Assembly (NCBI GenBank): GCA_964615365.1
Contig: CAZTOU010000006.1
Span: 1 to 64,000 of the forward strand
DNA length: 64,000 bases
DNA from: CAVXZE01 sp964615365
Lineage (GTDB): Bacteria > Myxococcota_A > UBA9160 > UBA6930
Direction of reading: 5' to 3'
Shown: positions 17,036 through 25,756 of the stretch, one piece after another
Position numbering within the stretch: position 1 is the first letter of the stretch
How the letters are laid out: each line of letters opens with the position of its first letter
The notes under the pieces: model-generated
The model's database searches: none
Told to the model about the DNA's origin: nothing
Seen by the model: only the letters and a program-made list of their open reading frames with translations
Position numbers and translations under genes: made by a program

Positions 17036-17701
17036 ATGGTCTGCGGGATCCGAAAGCCTCGATGGCTCTCCGGGCTGATTGGAGCCTCTGCGCTTGCGCT
17101 GGGCCTCGCCGGGGGATGCGCCGCTCCCCCTCCTGACTTGCCCCTCGACAATGACGAGGACATCTACCGGCGGGCCGAATCGGAGCGGAGCAGCCTCTTC
17201 GAGCGTGAGATCGAGCGGCTCCGGGCGGACGTCGCCGAGGCCGAGCAGGAGCTGGTGGCGGTGGAGTCCGGGCTTCGCGGATCCCACAGCCGGGCCGACG
17301 CGGTCTCGGCCCTCGCAGAAGCGCGGATCCAGGTCGACCGCGCGAGGAAGCGCGCGCCCTGGCGGGCCTCGCTGGTGAAGGAAGCGGTGAACAAGCTCGA
17401 GGAGGCCGACCGCCTCCTCGGAGCGGAGAGCTTCGGCTCTGCGATCTTCTTCTCCTCACGGGCCGCGCGCATCGCCAAGAACATCCTGGAGGAAGCCAGG
17501 AGGGCGGAGTCGGCGCCCGGCGCCCGGAGCGTCAGCGGGCGGCGAGTCAATCTCCGCGATGGGCCCTCCACCCAGCACGCCGTTCTGGGCGTGCTCCTGC
17601 TCGGCATGCCGGTCTTTCCGGAGCGGGAGGAGGGAGACTGGATTCTGCTGCGGACGGCCGAGGGATCGGTCGGCTGGGTGCACGGCTCCCTCATCCGCTG
17701 A
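17036..17701 (+). CDS. Lipoprotein with coiled coil and bacterial SH3 domain
   Basis: 221 residues. The signal peptide ends in a lipobox LAGGC (Cys28). Residues about 40-90 are strongly heptad-like (RAESERSSLFEREIERL and onward) and probably form a coiled coil. The central part is alanine- and arginine-rich and helical. The C-terminal 60 residues are an SH3b domain starting RRVNLRDGPSTQ and ending WVHGSLI, a fold that usually binds cell-wall peptides. It may be an envelope anchor between the outer membrane and peptidoglycan. Its last 11 bases overlap the end of the convergent GGDEF gene. Confidence 0.75.
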   Translation: MVCGIRKPRWLSGLIGASALALGLAGGCAAPPPDLPLDNDEDIYRRAESERSSLFEREIERLRADVAEAEQELVAVESGLRGSHSRADAVSALAEARIQVDRARKRAPWRASLVKEAVNKLEEADRLLGAESFGSAIFFSSRAARIAKNILEEARRAESAPGARSVSGRRVNLRDGPSTQHAVLGVLLLGMPVFPEREEGDWILLRTAEGSVGWVHGSLIR

Positions 17702-19358
17702 GGGCGGCCACCACCACGCAGTCCTTGCCGGCGGCCTTGGCGTCGTAGAGGGCGCGGTCCGCCTCATTGAAGGTGTCCCCGGTCGACTCCGCGAACTCGG
17801 TGACTCCGATCGAGACGGTGATTCGAACCGGCCCCTCCGGGCCGGCCACGCCGTAGTCGCTCTCGGCCACCGCGATGCGGATCTTCTCGGCCAGTGAGAT
17901 GGCGCCGGACAGATCGGTCCCCGGCGACAGCAGGGCGAACTCCTCGCCGCCATAGCGGCAGAGGATGTCGGTGTCCCTCAGCACCGAGCTCATCACCGAG
18001 GCAATCCCTTCCAGGACGGTGTCGCCGGCTGCGTGGCCGAGGCTGTCGTTCAGGCTCTTGAAATCGTCGATGTCGATCAGCACCAAGCAGAGGGGAGATC
18101 CGCTTCGCTCGGATCGCTTGGCCTCGCGCGTGAACTGATCCTGGAAGAAGCGGTGGTTGTGCAGACGCGTCAGGCTGTCGGTGATGGAGAGCTGCTCGAG
18201 GGCCTCGTTGGCGCGCTGCAGCTCTTCGTTGCGGGTCTCGAGCTCGAGGCGGCTCTCGTGCAGGCGAGCGGACATCCGATTGAAGCTCTGCGCGAGAACC
18301 TGAATCTCGTCGCCGGAGCCCGAGTCGGGTACCTCGACGGCGGTCTCCCCCTCGCTGATGCGGCGAGCTCCTTCGGACAGCGCCAGGATCGGTCGCACCC
18401 GCCAGGTCGCGAAGGCGAAGGCGGCGGCGCTGGAGAGGATCACCGTCAGCAGGTTGATGCCGAGGGTGCGCCGAAGCGAGTTCCCGACGGGGGCGAAGGC
18501 GGTGTCGTATGCCTCCACCGCCACCAGAGTCCATCCGAGGTGGGGCCGCCGGACCGCGCTGATCACGATTCGATCACCGGAGGCGTTCTCGGTGATGACG
18601 ATCCCCGGCTCCTCTCCCGGCTCGGCGCCGTCGATGGGAGCTTCGCGCGGAGGGAGTTCGGGGTGATCGCCCAGCGACCTGCCGGTGTCGTCGACCAGCA
18701 GCAGCGCGGTGTTCCTCTTGCCCTGTGATTGCCTGAGCAGCGGTAGCAGGGTCTCGAGACGCAGGACCGCGTGGAGGGTGGCGATCCGCTCGCCCCGAGA
18801 ATTCTCCACCGGAGCGGAGATCAGCTGCGTGCGGTGACGCCCGTGATAGTGGAGGCGCCCGACGCGGGCTTCTTCGAGCTCGGCCAGGGAGGCTTGGACG
18901 GAGCGCTCCGCCCTTTCCGTCTCGCCAGCCCTGAACAGCGCCTTGCCGTCCGCGTCCAGCAGGAGCAGTGCCGAGTACTGGGGAAACCGTTCCAGGACGA
19001 AGGAGAGGTACCAGGACACCTCCTTCCGCGTCATGTCGCCGCGAGCGCTCAGCCCCTCGAGGAGGACCTCGCTGCTTGCGAACGCGGTGACGTCGTGCAC
19101 GCGCTGCTCGTACCAGAGGTCGAGACGGGTGCTGCCGTTCTCCAGCAGCTCGGGAAACCTGCGGTCGATCTCCCCGCGCAGGAAGGTTCCGATGGAGTGG
19201 ACCGAGACCGAGGTGACCACCAGGGAGGTGAAGAGGGCGGCACCGAACACCATCAAGCTGATCCGAAACGCCAGCCCGGAGAATCTCCGCTTCCACTCCA
19301 CCCCGCGCTCTGCCGTCATCGGATCTCCGCAGACTCCCCTGGTCGAAGGATCGGACAT
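17691..19358 (-). CDS. Membrane sensor diguanylate cyclase (HAMP-GGDEF)
   Basis: 555 residues. A transmembrane helix near residues 26-46 and another near 300-320 enclose a periplasmic sensor region that looks Cache-like. A HAMP linker (about 320-372), a short coiled coil and a C-terminal GGDEF domain follow. The active site is GGEEF, so the enzyme should make cyclic di-GMP, and RDTD lies five residues before it, matching the RxxD inhibitory site. The start ATG 19358 follows AAGGGA; ATG 19319 with GGAGAT before it is also possible. It diverges from cofG across 157 bases. The periplasmic ligand is unknown. Confidence 0.88.
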   Translation of the reverse strand: MSDPSTRGVCGDPMTAERGVEWKRRFSGLAFRISLMVFGAALFTSLVVTSVSVHSIGTFLRGEIDRRFPELLENGSTRLDLWYEQRVHDVTAFASSEVLLEGLSARGDMTRKEVSWYLSFVLERFPQYSALLLLDADGKALFRAGETERAERSVQASLAELEEARVGRLHYHGRHRTQLISAPVENSRGERIATLHAVLRLETLLPLLRQSQGKRNTALLLVDDTGRSLGDHPELPPREAPIDGAEPGEEPGIVITENASGDRIVISAVRRPHLGWTLVAVEAYDTAFAPVGNSLRRTLGINLLTVILSSAAAFAFATWRVRPILALSEGARRISEGETAVEVPDSGSGDEIQVLAQSFNRMSARLHESRLELETRNEELQRANEALEQLSITDSLTRLHNHRFFQDQFTREAKRSERSGSPLCLVLIDIDDFKSLNDSLGHAAGDTVLEGIASVMSSVLRDTDILCRYGGEEFALLSPGTDLSGAISLAEKIRIAVAESDYGVAGPEGPVRITVSIGVTEFAESTGDTFNEADRALYDAKAAGKDCVVVAALSG

Positions 19359-19515
19359 TGGTTCCCTTATCTTGATGCGCGATCTCTTCTCTAAGTGGGT
19401 GGGCACGGGTCGTGGGGGAGAGTTCCCCAGGGGACACGTTTTTTTGATTTCTCGGAGATTCGTCGGAAAGCAGCGGCTCCAGCCAGCCCCAACCCGGGCT
19501 GGTATATTTCGCCAA

Positions 19516-20712
19516 GTGATTCCCCCGAGCCCCCACGACGCCGAGCGAATCGTCCGGGACGCCGTCGAGCGCGGGCGACTCGAGGCGGAGCTCGCCGGCG
19601 TCCTCGCCGATCGTCTGTCCGATCCGTCCGTCCGCCGCACGGTCATGGAGGGGGCCGCCGAGAGCAAGCGGCTGGCCCGCGGCGACGTCGTCACGGTCTC
19701 CCGTAACATATTCATTCCGCTCACGAATCTGTGCCGGGACCGCTGCGCCTACTGCACCTTCGCAAAGCAGCCGGACTCGCCCGAGGCGAGGACCTACACC
19801 CTCACGGAGGTGGCCGAGGTGGTGCGAGGGGGTGTCGCCACGGGCTGCGTCGAAGCGCTCCTGTGTCTCGGAGACAAGCCCGAGGTCGCCCATCGGTCCT
19901 ATCGCAGGTGGCTCGAGGAGAGCGGCTACCGGAGCACCGCCGAGTACCTGGTCGAGGCCTGTCGGGTCGCCTTCGAGGCCGGCCTGCTTCCCCACACCAA
20001 CGCCGGCGTGCTAGGCCGGGAGCAAATGGAGCAGCTGCGTCCCTGGAACGCTTCCATGGGCCTGATGCTCGAGAGCACCAGCCCCCGCCTGCGCGGGAAG
20101 GGCATGGCGCACCAGTACGCGCCGGACAAGGAGCCCGCCCTCCGCCTCCGCATGCACGAGGAGGCAGGAGAGCTCCGCATTCCCTTCACCACCGGGATGC
20201 TGCTGGGAATCGGCGAGAGCGCCGCCGAGAGGGTCGAGACGCTCCTCACCATCCGCAGCCTCGACGATCGCCACGGCCACATCCAGGAGGCGATCATCCA
20301 GCCCTTCCATCCGAAGCCCGGGACGCGGATGCGGGCCGTCTCGGGGCTGCGCGACGAGGAAGTCGCCGGCTGGATCGCGCTGGCACGCCTGGTGCTGGGT
20401 CGGCGAATCCAGCTACAGGTGCCACCGAACCTGACTCCCGGAGTGCTCGAGATGATGCTGCATTCCGGCGTCAGCGACTGGGGCGGGGTATCCCCGGTGA
20501 CGGTGGATTTCGTCAATCCCGAGGCGCCCTGGCCGGCGCTCCGGGAGCTGCGCGAGCGGACCGAATCCGCCGGGCACCGACTGGTCGAACGGCTACCGGT
20601 TCACGCGGAGTACCTGAGCCGCCCGGAGTTTCTCGATCCACAGGTGCGTGCGGCGGCGCTCCGGGTCGCTGGTGAAGATGGCTATGCCGGTCCTCGGCAG
20701 GAGGCTGCCTGA
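19516..20712 (+). CDS. cofG: FO synthase subunit CofG (radical SAM)
   Basis: 398 residues. CofG and CofH together make FO, the deazaflavin core of coenzyme F420, from a diaminouracil and tyrosine. The radical SAM cluster motif is C-x3-C-x2-C in NLCRDRCAYCTF, and FIPLTNLC, LCLGDKPE and GMLLGIGE are CofG-typical. The open frame runs far upstream, through the region antisense to the GGDEF gene. I chose GTG 19516 because it gives a normal length and clears the divergent gene; ATG 19645 is a shorter alternative. The TGA overlaps cofH's ATG by one base. Presence of both genes implies F420-dependent redox enzymes elsewhere in the genome. Confidence 0.92.
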   Translation: MIPPSPHDAERIVRDAVERGRLEAELAGVLADRLSDPSVRRTVMEGAAESKRLARGDVVTVSRNIFIPLTNLCRDRCAYCTFAKQPDSPEARTYTLTEVAEVVRGGVATGCVEALLCLGDKPEVAHRSYRRWLEESGYRSTAEYLVEACRVAFEAGLLPHTNAGVLGREQMEQLRPWNASMGLMLESTSPRLRGKGMAHQYAPDKEPALRLRMHEEAGELRIPFTTGMLLGIGESAAERVETLLTIRSLDDRHGHIQEAIIQPFHPKPGTRMRAVSGLRDEEVAGWIALARLVLGRRIQLQVPPNLTPGVLEMMLHSGVSDWGGVSPVTVDFVNPEAPWPALRELRERTESAGHRLVERLPVHAEYLSRPEFLDPQVRAAALRVAGEDGYAGPRQEAA

Positions 20713-21959
20713 TGCTCGAACGATTGCTTTCCGACGTCTCGCCCGAGGTTGCGCGAGTGCTGGACGCAGCGCTCCGCGGTCGCGAGCTGCGCGCCGAGGA
20801 TGCCCTCCTGCTGATGCGGACCCAGGGGGCTGATTTCCAGGCCCTCACCCGCGCCGCGGACGTCGCCCGCGCCGAGGACGTCGGCGAGGATGTCTCCTTC
20901 GTCATCAACCGGAACATCAACTTCACCAACGTCTGCTACACCGGCTGCAGCTTCTGCGGGTTTTCGCGACACCGGGAGGACGAGGACGCCTTCGATCGCA
21001 GCCTGGAGGAGATCGCGGAGAAGGTGCGGGACGCCGTCTCCCGCGGTGCCACCGAGGTCTGCATCCAGGGGGGGATCGATCCCCGCAAGGATCACACCCA
21101 CTACCGGGAGATCCTGGTGCGGCTGAAGCGCGAGTTCCCCGACCTCCACATCCACGCCTGCTCCCCGGAAGAGATCGACTTCGGCCACAAGAAGAGCGGT
21201 ATGTCACTCGCCGAGTACCTGACCTGGCTCCGGGACGCCGGGCTGGGATCGATTCCCGGAACCGCGGCCGAGATCCTCGACGACGAGCTCCGCGCCCGCG
21301 TCTCGCCCCGAAGGCTGATGACGGAGCGCTGGCTGGAGATCGTCCGGACGGCCCACTCGGTCGGGCTCCGCTCCAGCGCCACCATCATGTACGGCCACGC
21401 CGAGAGCGACCACCACGTGGTCCGCCATCTCGGGCTGCTGCGCGATCTCCAGAAGGAGACCGGGGGCTTCACGGAGTTCGTGGCGCTGGGCTTCATCCAC
21501 GAGAGGACCCGGCTCGGTCATCGCCTGGGAACGCGCCCCGGGCCCTCGGCCGCCGACGATCTGCGGATCATCGCCATCGCCCGGCTCTTCTTCCGGCCCT
21601 GGGTCACCAACGTCCAGATGTCCTGGGTCAAGATGGGCGGGAAGCTCTCGCAGCTGGCGTTGCTCGCCGGCGCGAACGACTTCGGGGGGACGCTGATGGA
21701 GGAATCCATCACCCGCGAGTCCGGCGGAGATCACGGGGAGAATCTTCCCCCCGAGGAGATCCGGCGCCTGATCCGCGAGGTGGGGAGGATTCCCGTCCAG
21801 CGCAGCACGGTCTACGAGATCCTGCGCCGCTTCGATGATCCGGCCCTCGATCCACCCTCCCTGGAGCCGCGGCAGAGTACGGAGATCAGTGGCCCGCGGC
21901 GCTGGCGCGGTGCCGAAGAGGAGCTCCCGAGCGGCGATCGTCCCCCCGCGGTCGCCTGA
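20712..21959 (+). CDS. cofH: FO synthase subunit CofH (radical SAM)
   Basis: 415 residues. This radical SAM partner couples the tyrosine-derived fragment with the diaminouracil, after which CofG closes the ring to FO. The cluster motif is C-x3-C-x2-C in NVCYTGCSFCGF. NRNINFTNVC, CIQGGIDP, ATIMYGHAE and MEESITRESG are characteristic of CofH and distinguish it from menaquinone MqnC/MqnE relatives. It is separate from CofG, as in archaea and cyanobacteria, not fused as in actinobacterial FbiC. The last 40 residues or so are a low-complexity tail. No F420 tail enzymes (cofC, cofD, cofE) lie nearby. Confidence 0.92.
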   Translation: MLERLLSDVSPEVARVLDAALRGRELRAEDALLLMRTQGADFQALTRAADVARAEDVGEDVSFVINRNINFTNVCYTGCSFCGFSRHREDEDAFDRSLEEIAEKVRDAVSRGATEVCIQGGIDPRKDHTHYREILVRLKREFPDLHIHACSPEEIDFGHKKSGMSLAEYLTWLRDAGLGSIPGTAAEILDDELRARVSPRRLMTERWLEIVRTAHSVGLRSSATIMYGHAESDHHVVRHLGLLRDLQKETGGFTEFVALGFIHERTRLGHRLGTRPGPSAADDLRIIAIARLFFRPWVTNVQMSWVKMGGKLSQLALLAGANDFGGTLMEESITRESGGDHGENLPPEEIRRLIREVGRIPVQRSTVYEILRRFDDPALDPPSLEPRQSTEISGPRRWRGAEEELPSGDRPPAVA

Positions 21960-21977
21960 ACTACAGCGCGCGCTCGA

Positions 21978-23345
21978 TCAGCGGTCTCCCGGACGACGCT
22001 TCTCGATCCGGGAGGCGAGCTCCTCGACCTGATAGCGCAGGGGGGGCCTCTCCAGGACGGCTCGCTCCACCACCCGGATGGCGTTGCGGACCGCCGGGTG
22101 ATTGCGGCCGAGGGCGCGACCGATCTCCGCCAGGGATGCATCCGTGTAGCGATGCATCAGGAACATGGCGAGCTGTCGAGGCAACAGAATGCTCCGCTTT
22201 CGGGACCGCGAGGAGAGGGCTTCGACGGAGACGCCGAAGAAATCGGCCACCGCCCGGATCACCGCACCGATGCCGACGCCGCCGCTCTCTCGGCTGGGAT
22301 CCTCCACCTTGCGCAGGGCCGCCTCGGTGAGCTCGAGATCGATGGGCCGTTTGAGGAGAGAAGCGGTCGCCACCAGCTGGATCAGCGCGCCTTCGAGATC
22401 CCGCACGCTTCCGCTCACCGCCTCGACCAGGCGTTCCAGGCAGCGCTCGGGAAGGCGCACCCCGCCCGCAGAGGCCTTGCTGATCAGGAGCCTGCGGCGG
22501 AGGTCCGGGTCGGGATGCTCCAGCTCGATCACCAGGCCGCTCGACATCTGCGAAGAGAGACGACGGTCCAGCTTCGGGATGTCGCGGGGGAGCCGGTCGC
22601 CGGTCAGGACGATGCGGGCGCCGACCTCGCGGAGACGCTCGAGGGTGTGGAAGAGCTCCAGCTGGCTCGAGGTCTTCCCCTGAAAGAACTGGACGTCCTC
22701 GAGCACCAGGAGATCGCATTGCTCGCGGAAGCGCTGCTTGAATCCGCTGGTCTGCCTGGAGCGAATCGAGGAGACGAGCTCCGAGGTGAAGGACTCGGCC
22801 GAGGCGTGTCGCGCCCGCTGGATCCCGTTTTGCCGGGCCTCGACGATCACCGCGCGCGCCAGGTGCGACTTTCCATTGCCCGGAGAGCCCACCAGGAAGA
22901 GCGGGCTCACGCCGTTCTGTCGTCCCTGTGCCAGAGCCAGGGATGCCTCCCGGGCCAGAGCATTGGTGCGCCCCACGACGAAGGTCTCGAAGCTGTGTGG
23001 CAGTGCCGGCTGCGGCGGGACGACGGTGCGCCTCGGCTTCCTGACCCGCACCGGCGCGGTGTGGCGAGCGCGATCGGGCAGAGGAGCCGGGTCGGCCTCC
23101 TCGGAGAGCTGCTCCACGGTGACGCGGATCGGGCGGTTGGCCTGACCCGCCGCGATGTCACGAATCCGACCGAGGAAACGGGACTCCACCCGCTTCTTGT
23201 GAAACGGGCCCGGTGCCAGAAGGCAGAGCCAATCGCCCTCCTCGCGGATTTCGAGGGGGCGAATCCACGCCTCCAGAGAAAACTCCGACAGCTCGCTCTG
23301 GAGCTGTCGGAGGACCTCGCTCCAGAGCAGGGGGGGACTGCTCAT
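21978..23345 (-). CDS. dnaA: DnaA-family replication initiator with altered key residues
   Basis: 455 residues with the full DnaA layout: domain I (about 1-80), a proline-rich linker, an AAA+ domain and a C-terminal helix-turn-helix. Walker A is GSPGNGKS (Lys159). Walker B reads LVLEDVQFF with Glu216-Asp217 where DD is usual. The box VII segment has Gln266 where the arginine finger is expected (usual SRFGWGL, here SQMSSGL). In domain IV the usual ARPRQ reads LLPRQ (Leu388), and GGRDHTTV reads LGRNHPAV (Asn415, Pro417, Ala418). The sensor II arginine (VRDLEGAL) is kept. It is either a divergent chromosomal DnaA with altered box specificity or a paralogue; I cannot tell which without the rest of the genome. 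Confidence 0.85.
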   Translation of the reverse strand: MSSPPLLWSEVLRQLQSELSEFSLEAWIRPLEIREEGDWLCLLAPGPFHKKRVESRFLGRIRDIAAGQANRPIRVTVEQLSEEADPAPLPDRARHTAPVRVRKPRRTVVPPQPALPHSFETFVVGRTNALAREASLALAQGRQNGVSPLFLVGSPGNGKSHLARAVIVEARQNGIQRARHASAESFTSELVSSIRSRQTSGFKQRFREQCDLLVLEDVQFFQGKTSSQLELFHTLERLREVGARIVLTGDRLPRDIPKLDRRLSSQMSSGLVIELEHPDPDLRRRLLISKASAGGVRLPERCLERLVEAVSGSVRDLEGALIQLVATASLLKRPIDLELTEAALRKVEDPSRESGGVGIGAVIRAVADFFGVSVEALSSRSRKRSILLPRQLAMFLMHRYTDASLAEIGRALGRNHPAVRNAIRVVERAVLERPPLRYQVEELASRIEKRRPGDR

Positions 23346-23861
23346 TCTCTTCTATTGATTCTCGGGGATTTCGAGCCTCTCACAGCGGAAAACCCGCTGC
23401 CCGCCATCTCGTGCCCGGGCGCGAGTAGAGCACTCCGACCGAGACCGCGCAACGGCGGCCGCGGTCGATCGACGCACCGCACCAACACGCTGCAGGATCG
23501 CTTCGGAGGGCGTTCTCGCCGTCGGAGAACCGCCGTTTGCAAATCGGAACGCGTTTCAGTCTCGCGGGGTTTCCGTCCAATCTTGAGGCGAGTTGAGTCG
23601 GTGCAAAGAGGTGTCATCGGCTCGATCCCGGCGAGATCGGAATCTCGGTTTTTCGAGTCCGGTTCTCGAAAAACGAAAAAATTCGCAATTTCTCACGTTC
23701 GTCGCTTTTTTCCCTTCCCGTCACCGAGGCCACCTCGACGCCAGGATCGGGCTCGCGAGAGAGGAGTCGAGGCTTGGCAGGCAGCGGCCGACGCTGCCGG
23801 GGAGCGCAGCCTCCCCGTCTTGACGATCATCCCCGTTGCGGATTAAATCCAACCCGTTTGA
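23346..23861. other. 516-bp intergenic region upstream of the dnaA-like gene
   Basis: No convincing gene. It holds an AT-rich patch at about 23640-23715, which stands out in a GC-rich window. Inside the patch, 23648-23657 and 23665-23674 form a perfect 10-bp stem. Two back-to-back hairpins follow at 23780-23798 and 23798-23817, then a promoter at 23820-23848. Position next to dnaA and the AT-rich patch would suit a replication origin, but I find no TTATCCACA-type DnaA boxes. Confidence 0.55.
23820..23848 (+). promoter_or_regulatory. Sigma70-like promoter for the SprT-like gene
   Basis: TTGACG at 23820-23825 (five of six consensus matches), a 17-base spacer, then TTAAAT at 23843-23848 (four of six). 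Initiation seven or so bases downstream would fall near 23855, only about seven bases before the ATG at 23862, so the message would be nearly leaderless. Confidence 0.55.
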
Positions 23862-24272
23862 ATGGATCGTCGCGCGAATCGTGCACTGATGAGGCGGTTG
23901 AACCGTGACGCAGCGGTGATCGCTGCGCGTTTCGGGCTGCGTTATCGATCCATCGAGGCGGAAGCCGCGAGGGTGAAGCGGCGATACGGCATCTGTTATT
24001 CGGATGGAACCATCCGCATCCGCCTACGACACGCCGTTACCAGGAAGCCCCTCAAGTACTCCAGCCTCGTGAGCACCCTGTGTCACGAGCTGGCGCACCT
24101 GAAGCATTTCGATCACGGAGCCGGCTTTCGGAGTTTCTACGCAGCAATCCTGGAGTACGCGCGGGACCAGGGGATCTATCGACCGCGCCGCAGAGAAGCC
24201 GCACCGATCTCCCTGGGAGACGCGACGCGAGAGCCGGTGGATCGAGTACCCCGGCAGCTCCGCTTGTTCTGA
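23862..24272 (+). CDS. YgjP/SprT-like zinc metallopeptidase
   Basis: 136 residues. The zinc motif HELAH begins at His75 in LCHELAHLKHFDHGAGF, followed by the FRSFY segment typical of the M48-like YgjP group and of SprT/WSS1-type proteases. The N-terminal part is basic. The C-terminal 30 residues are unlike the core and probably disordered. SprT relatives degrade DNA-crosslinked proteins; YgjP relatives are uncharacterised, so the substrate is unknown. The start is ATG 23862 directly behind a good promoter; ATG 23889 in the same frame would allow a longer leader. Composition is somewhat less GC-rich than the neighbours. Confidence 0.75.
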   Translation: MDRRANRALMRRLNRDAAVIAARFGLRYRSIEAEAARVKRRYGICYSDGTIRIRLRHAVTRKPLKYSSLVSTLCHELAHLKHFDHGAGFRSFYAAILEYARDQGIYRPRRREAAPISLGDATREPVDRVPRQLRLF

Positions 24273-24282
24273 CGAAGGTGGC

Positions 24283-24486
24283 TCAGCTGTTCTGCTGAGA
24301 GTCGTACTCTTCGAGGTTGTTGGGACCCTCGATGACCTCGACGCGGATGTCGTCGCAGGCGATGGCCTTGTCGAGGATCTCGCGGATCAAACTGGACACG
24401 GTGAGCTCATCGAACTCGGCCATCGCGTCCTCGAGGCCACTGCCCGAGACCATGAACTCGACCTGGGTCTTGATCCTGACGTCCAT
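24283..24486 (-). CDS. Small acidic hypothetical protein
   Basis: 67 residues, not recognised. It is predicted alpha/beta, acidic at the C-terminus, with one cysteine and no membrane segment or signal. It is tail-to-tail with the SprT-like gene (10 bases apart). The Shine-Dalgarno before ATG 24486 is weak. Two tandem 13-bp repeats lie just upstream at 24502-24527. A plus-strand frame over the same bases is low-complexity serine-rich and looks like a shadow, while this frame has balanced composition, which is why I call it real. Confidence 0.55.
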   Translation of the reverse strand: MDVRIKTQVEFMVSGSGLEDAMAEFDELTVSSLIREILDKAIACDDIRVEVIEGPNNLEEYDSQQNS

Positions 24487-24501
24487 CGGAGCTTCTGTTT
24501 C

Positions 24502-24527
24502 GATCCCGAATTCTGATCTCGAATTCT
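24502..24527. repeat. Tandem 13-bp repeat upstream of the 67-residue gene
   Basis: GATCCCGAATTCT (24502-24514) and GATCTCGAATTCT (24515-24527) are direct repeats with one mismatch, each containing GAATTC. They end 16 bases before the start of the minus-strand gene, a plausible operator position. Confidence 0.6.
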
Positions 24528-24659
24528 TCGCTAAGTGCTGGAAAATAAAGTAATTTTCTCTGAACGGCGCAAAGGATACATGACGCCTTCCGAAACGGCT
24601 ACGAAAATCCCGACTTTTCTGGGTGGCCGCTCTGGCCGAAGCTAGAGCGAGGAGGGAGC

Positions 24660-25571
24660 TTGGGTATTCGTCGCTGGATCACCGATTGGCTCGTCGGCTT
24701 CCTGACCGAGCCGCTTCCCGGCTACGAACGCCGTGGCTGGAACGACACGGAAGCGCTGCACCGGCACATTCGTAAGGGCGACGTGGTCCTGGTCGACGGC
24801 GACACCCGCATCTCGATGATGATCAAGTACCTGACCCAGAGCTCCTGGTCACACTCCGCGCTCTACATCGGGGACGAGTTGCTGCGCCGCGGAGGAGAGC
24901 TGGCGGAGCGCGCCCGCAAGGCCTTCGGCGACGAGGCCGCTCATCTACTGGTCGAGGCGTTGCCCCGGGGTGTCGTCGCATCGCCGGTATCGAAGTACAT
25001 CGACTACAACTTCCGCCTGGTGCGGCCCCATCGCCTGCGGGCGGAGCACCTCCAGGTCATCCTCGACGAACACGTGGCGGCCATCGGATGGAACTACGAT
25101 CTGCGCAACATCTTCGACCTGGCACGCTACCTGGTGCCGGTATCGCTGATTCCGAGCCGGCTCCGAGGCACCGCCCTGCACTTCGGGAGTGGTGTGCCGA
25201 CGGAGGTGATCTGCTCGAGCCTCGTCGGCCAGATCTTCCAGAAGGTCCGCTTCCCGATCCTGCCAGCGGTGGAGTTTCCCGACGACGCCGAGTCGGGTGC
25301 TCGCCGGCGCCGCGGCCTCTGGAAGGTGATCTTCGGATACAACTCGGGCCAATACACCGGAATCTTTCACATGCGCCACCCCACCTTGCTGACGCCCCGG
25401 GACTTCGACCTGTCTCCCTACTTCGAGATCGTCAAGTTCAACGTGATCATCGATGGGAGCTTCGACTACACGCGAATTCAATGGGCGCAGCAGGAGCTCG
25501 AGTCGCCCGAAGAGGCTGCCGTCGTGGCCGATCGAGACCAGGAGGAGCCGCAGCCGCCCACCGGCGACTAG
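24660..25571 (+). CDS. YiiX/YebB-like permuted papain-fold (NlpC/P60 superfamily) hydrolase
   Basis: 303 residues. The circularly permuted papain fold places the histidine before the cysteine: His65 in SWSHSALYIG and Cys185 in TEVICSSLVG. Relatives are amidases or peptidases acting on lipids or peptides and are often associated with membranes. The N-terminus has an amphipathic WITDWLVGFL stretch but no clear signal peptide. The start is TTG 24660 with AGGAGG four bases before it; no ATG or GTG occurs until well inside the fold. The C-terminal 25 residues are acidic and proline-rich. The natural substrate is unknown. Confidence 0.75.
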   Translation: MGIRRWITDWLVGFLTEPLPGYERRGWNDTEALHRHIRKGDVVLVDGDTRISMMIKYLTQSSWSHSALYIGDELLRRGGELAERARKAFGDEAAHLLVEALPRGVVASPVSKYIDYNFRLVRPHRLRAEHLQVILDEHVAAIGWNYDLRNIFDLARYLVPVSLIPSRLRGTALHFGSGVPTEVICSSLVGQIFQKVRFPILPAVEFPDDAESGARRRRGLWKVIFGYNSGQYTGIFHMRHPTLLTPRDFDLSPYFEIVKFNVIIDGSFDYTRIQWAQQELESPEEAAVVADRDQEEPQPPTGD

Positions 25572-25756
25572 ACGAGGGGCCGCTCCGGGCGGGTCTGGCG
25601 TGTGTCCCCGGGGGTCTTCCGCTGGCTGATGCCGAGCTGCCTCTCCAAGAAAATGCACTCCGCCGGCAAGAAGTCCTCAAGTCTCCCGAGAATCCGCCGA
25701 GATAGCAGGACATAGATCCGAGTGGACCCAGGGGGGGGTGAAGCTCGCGGTCTCGA

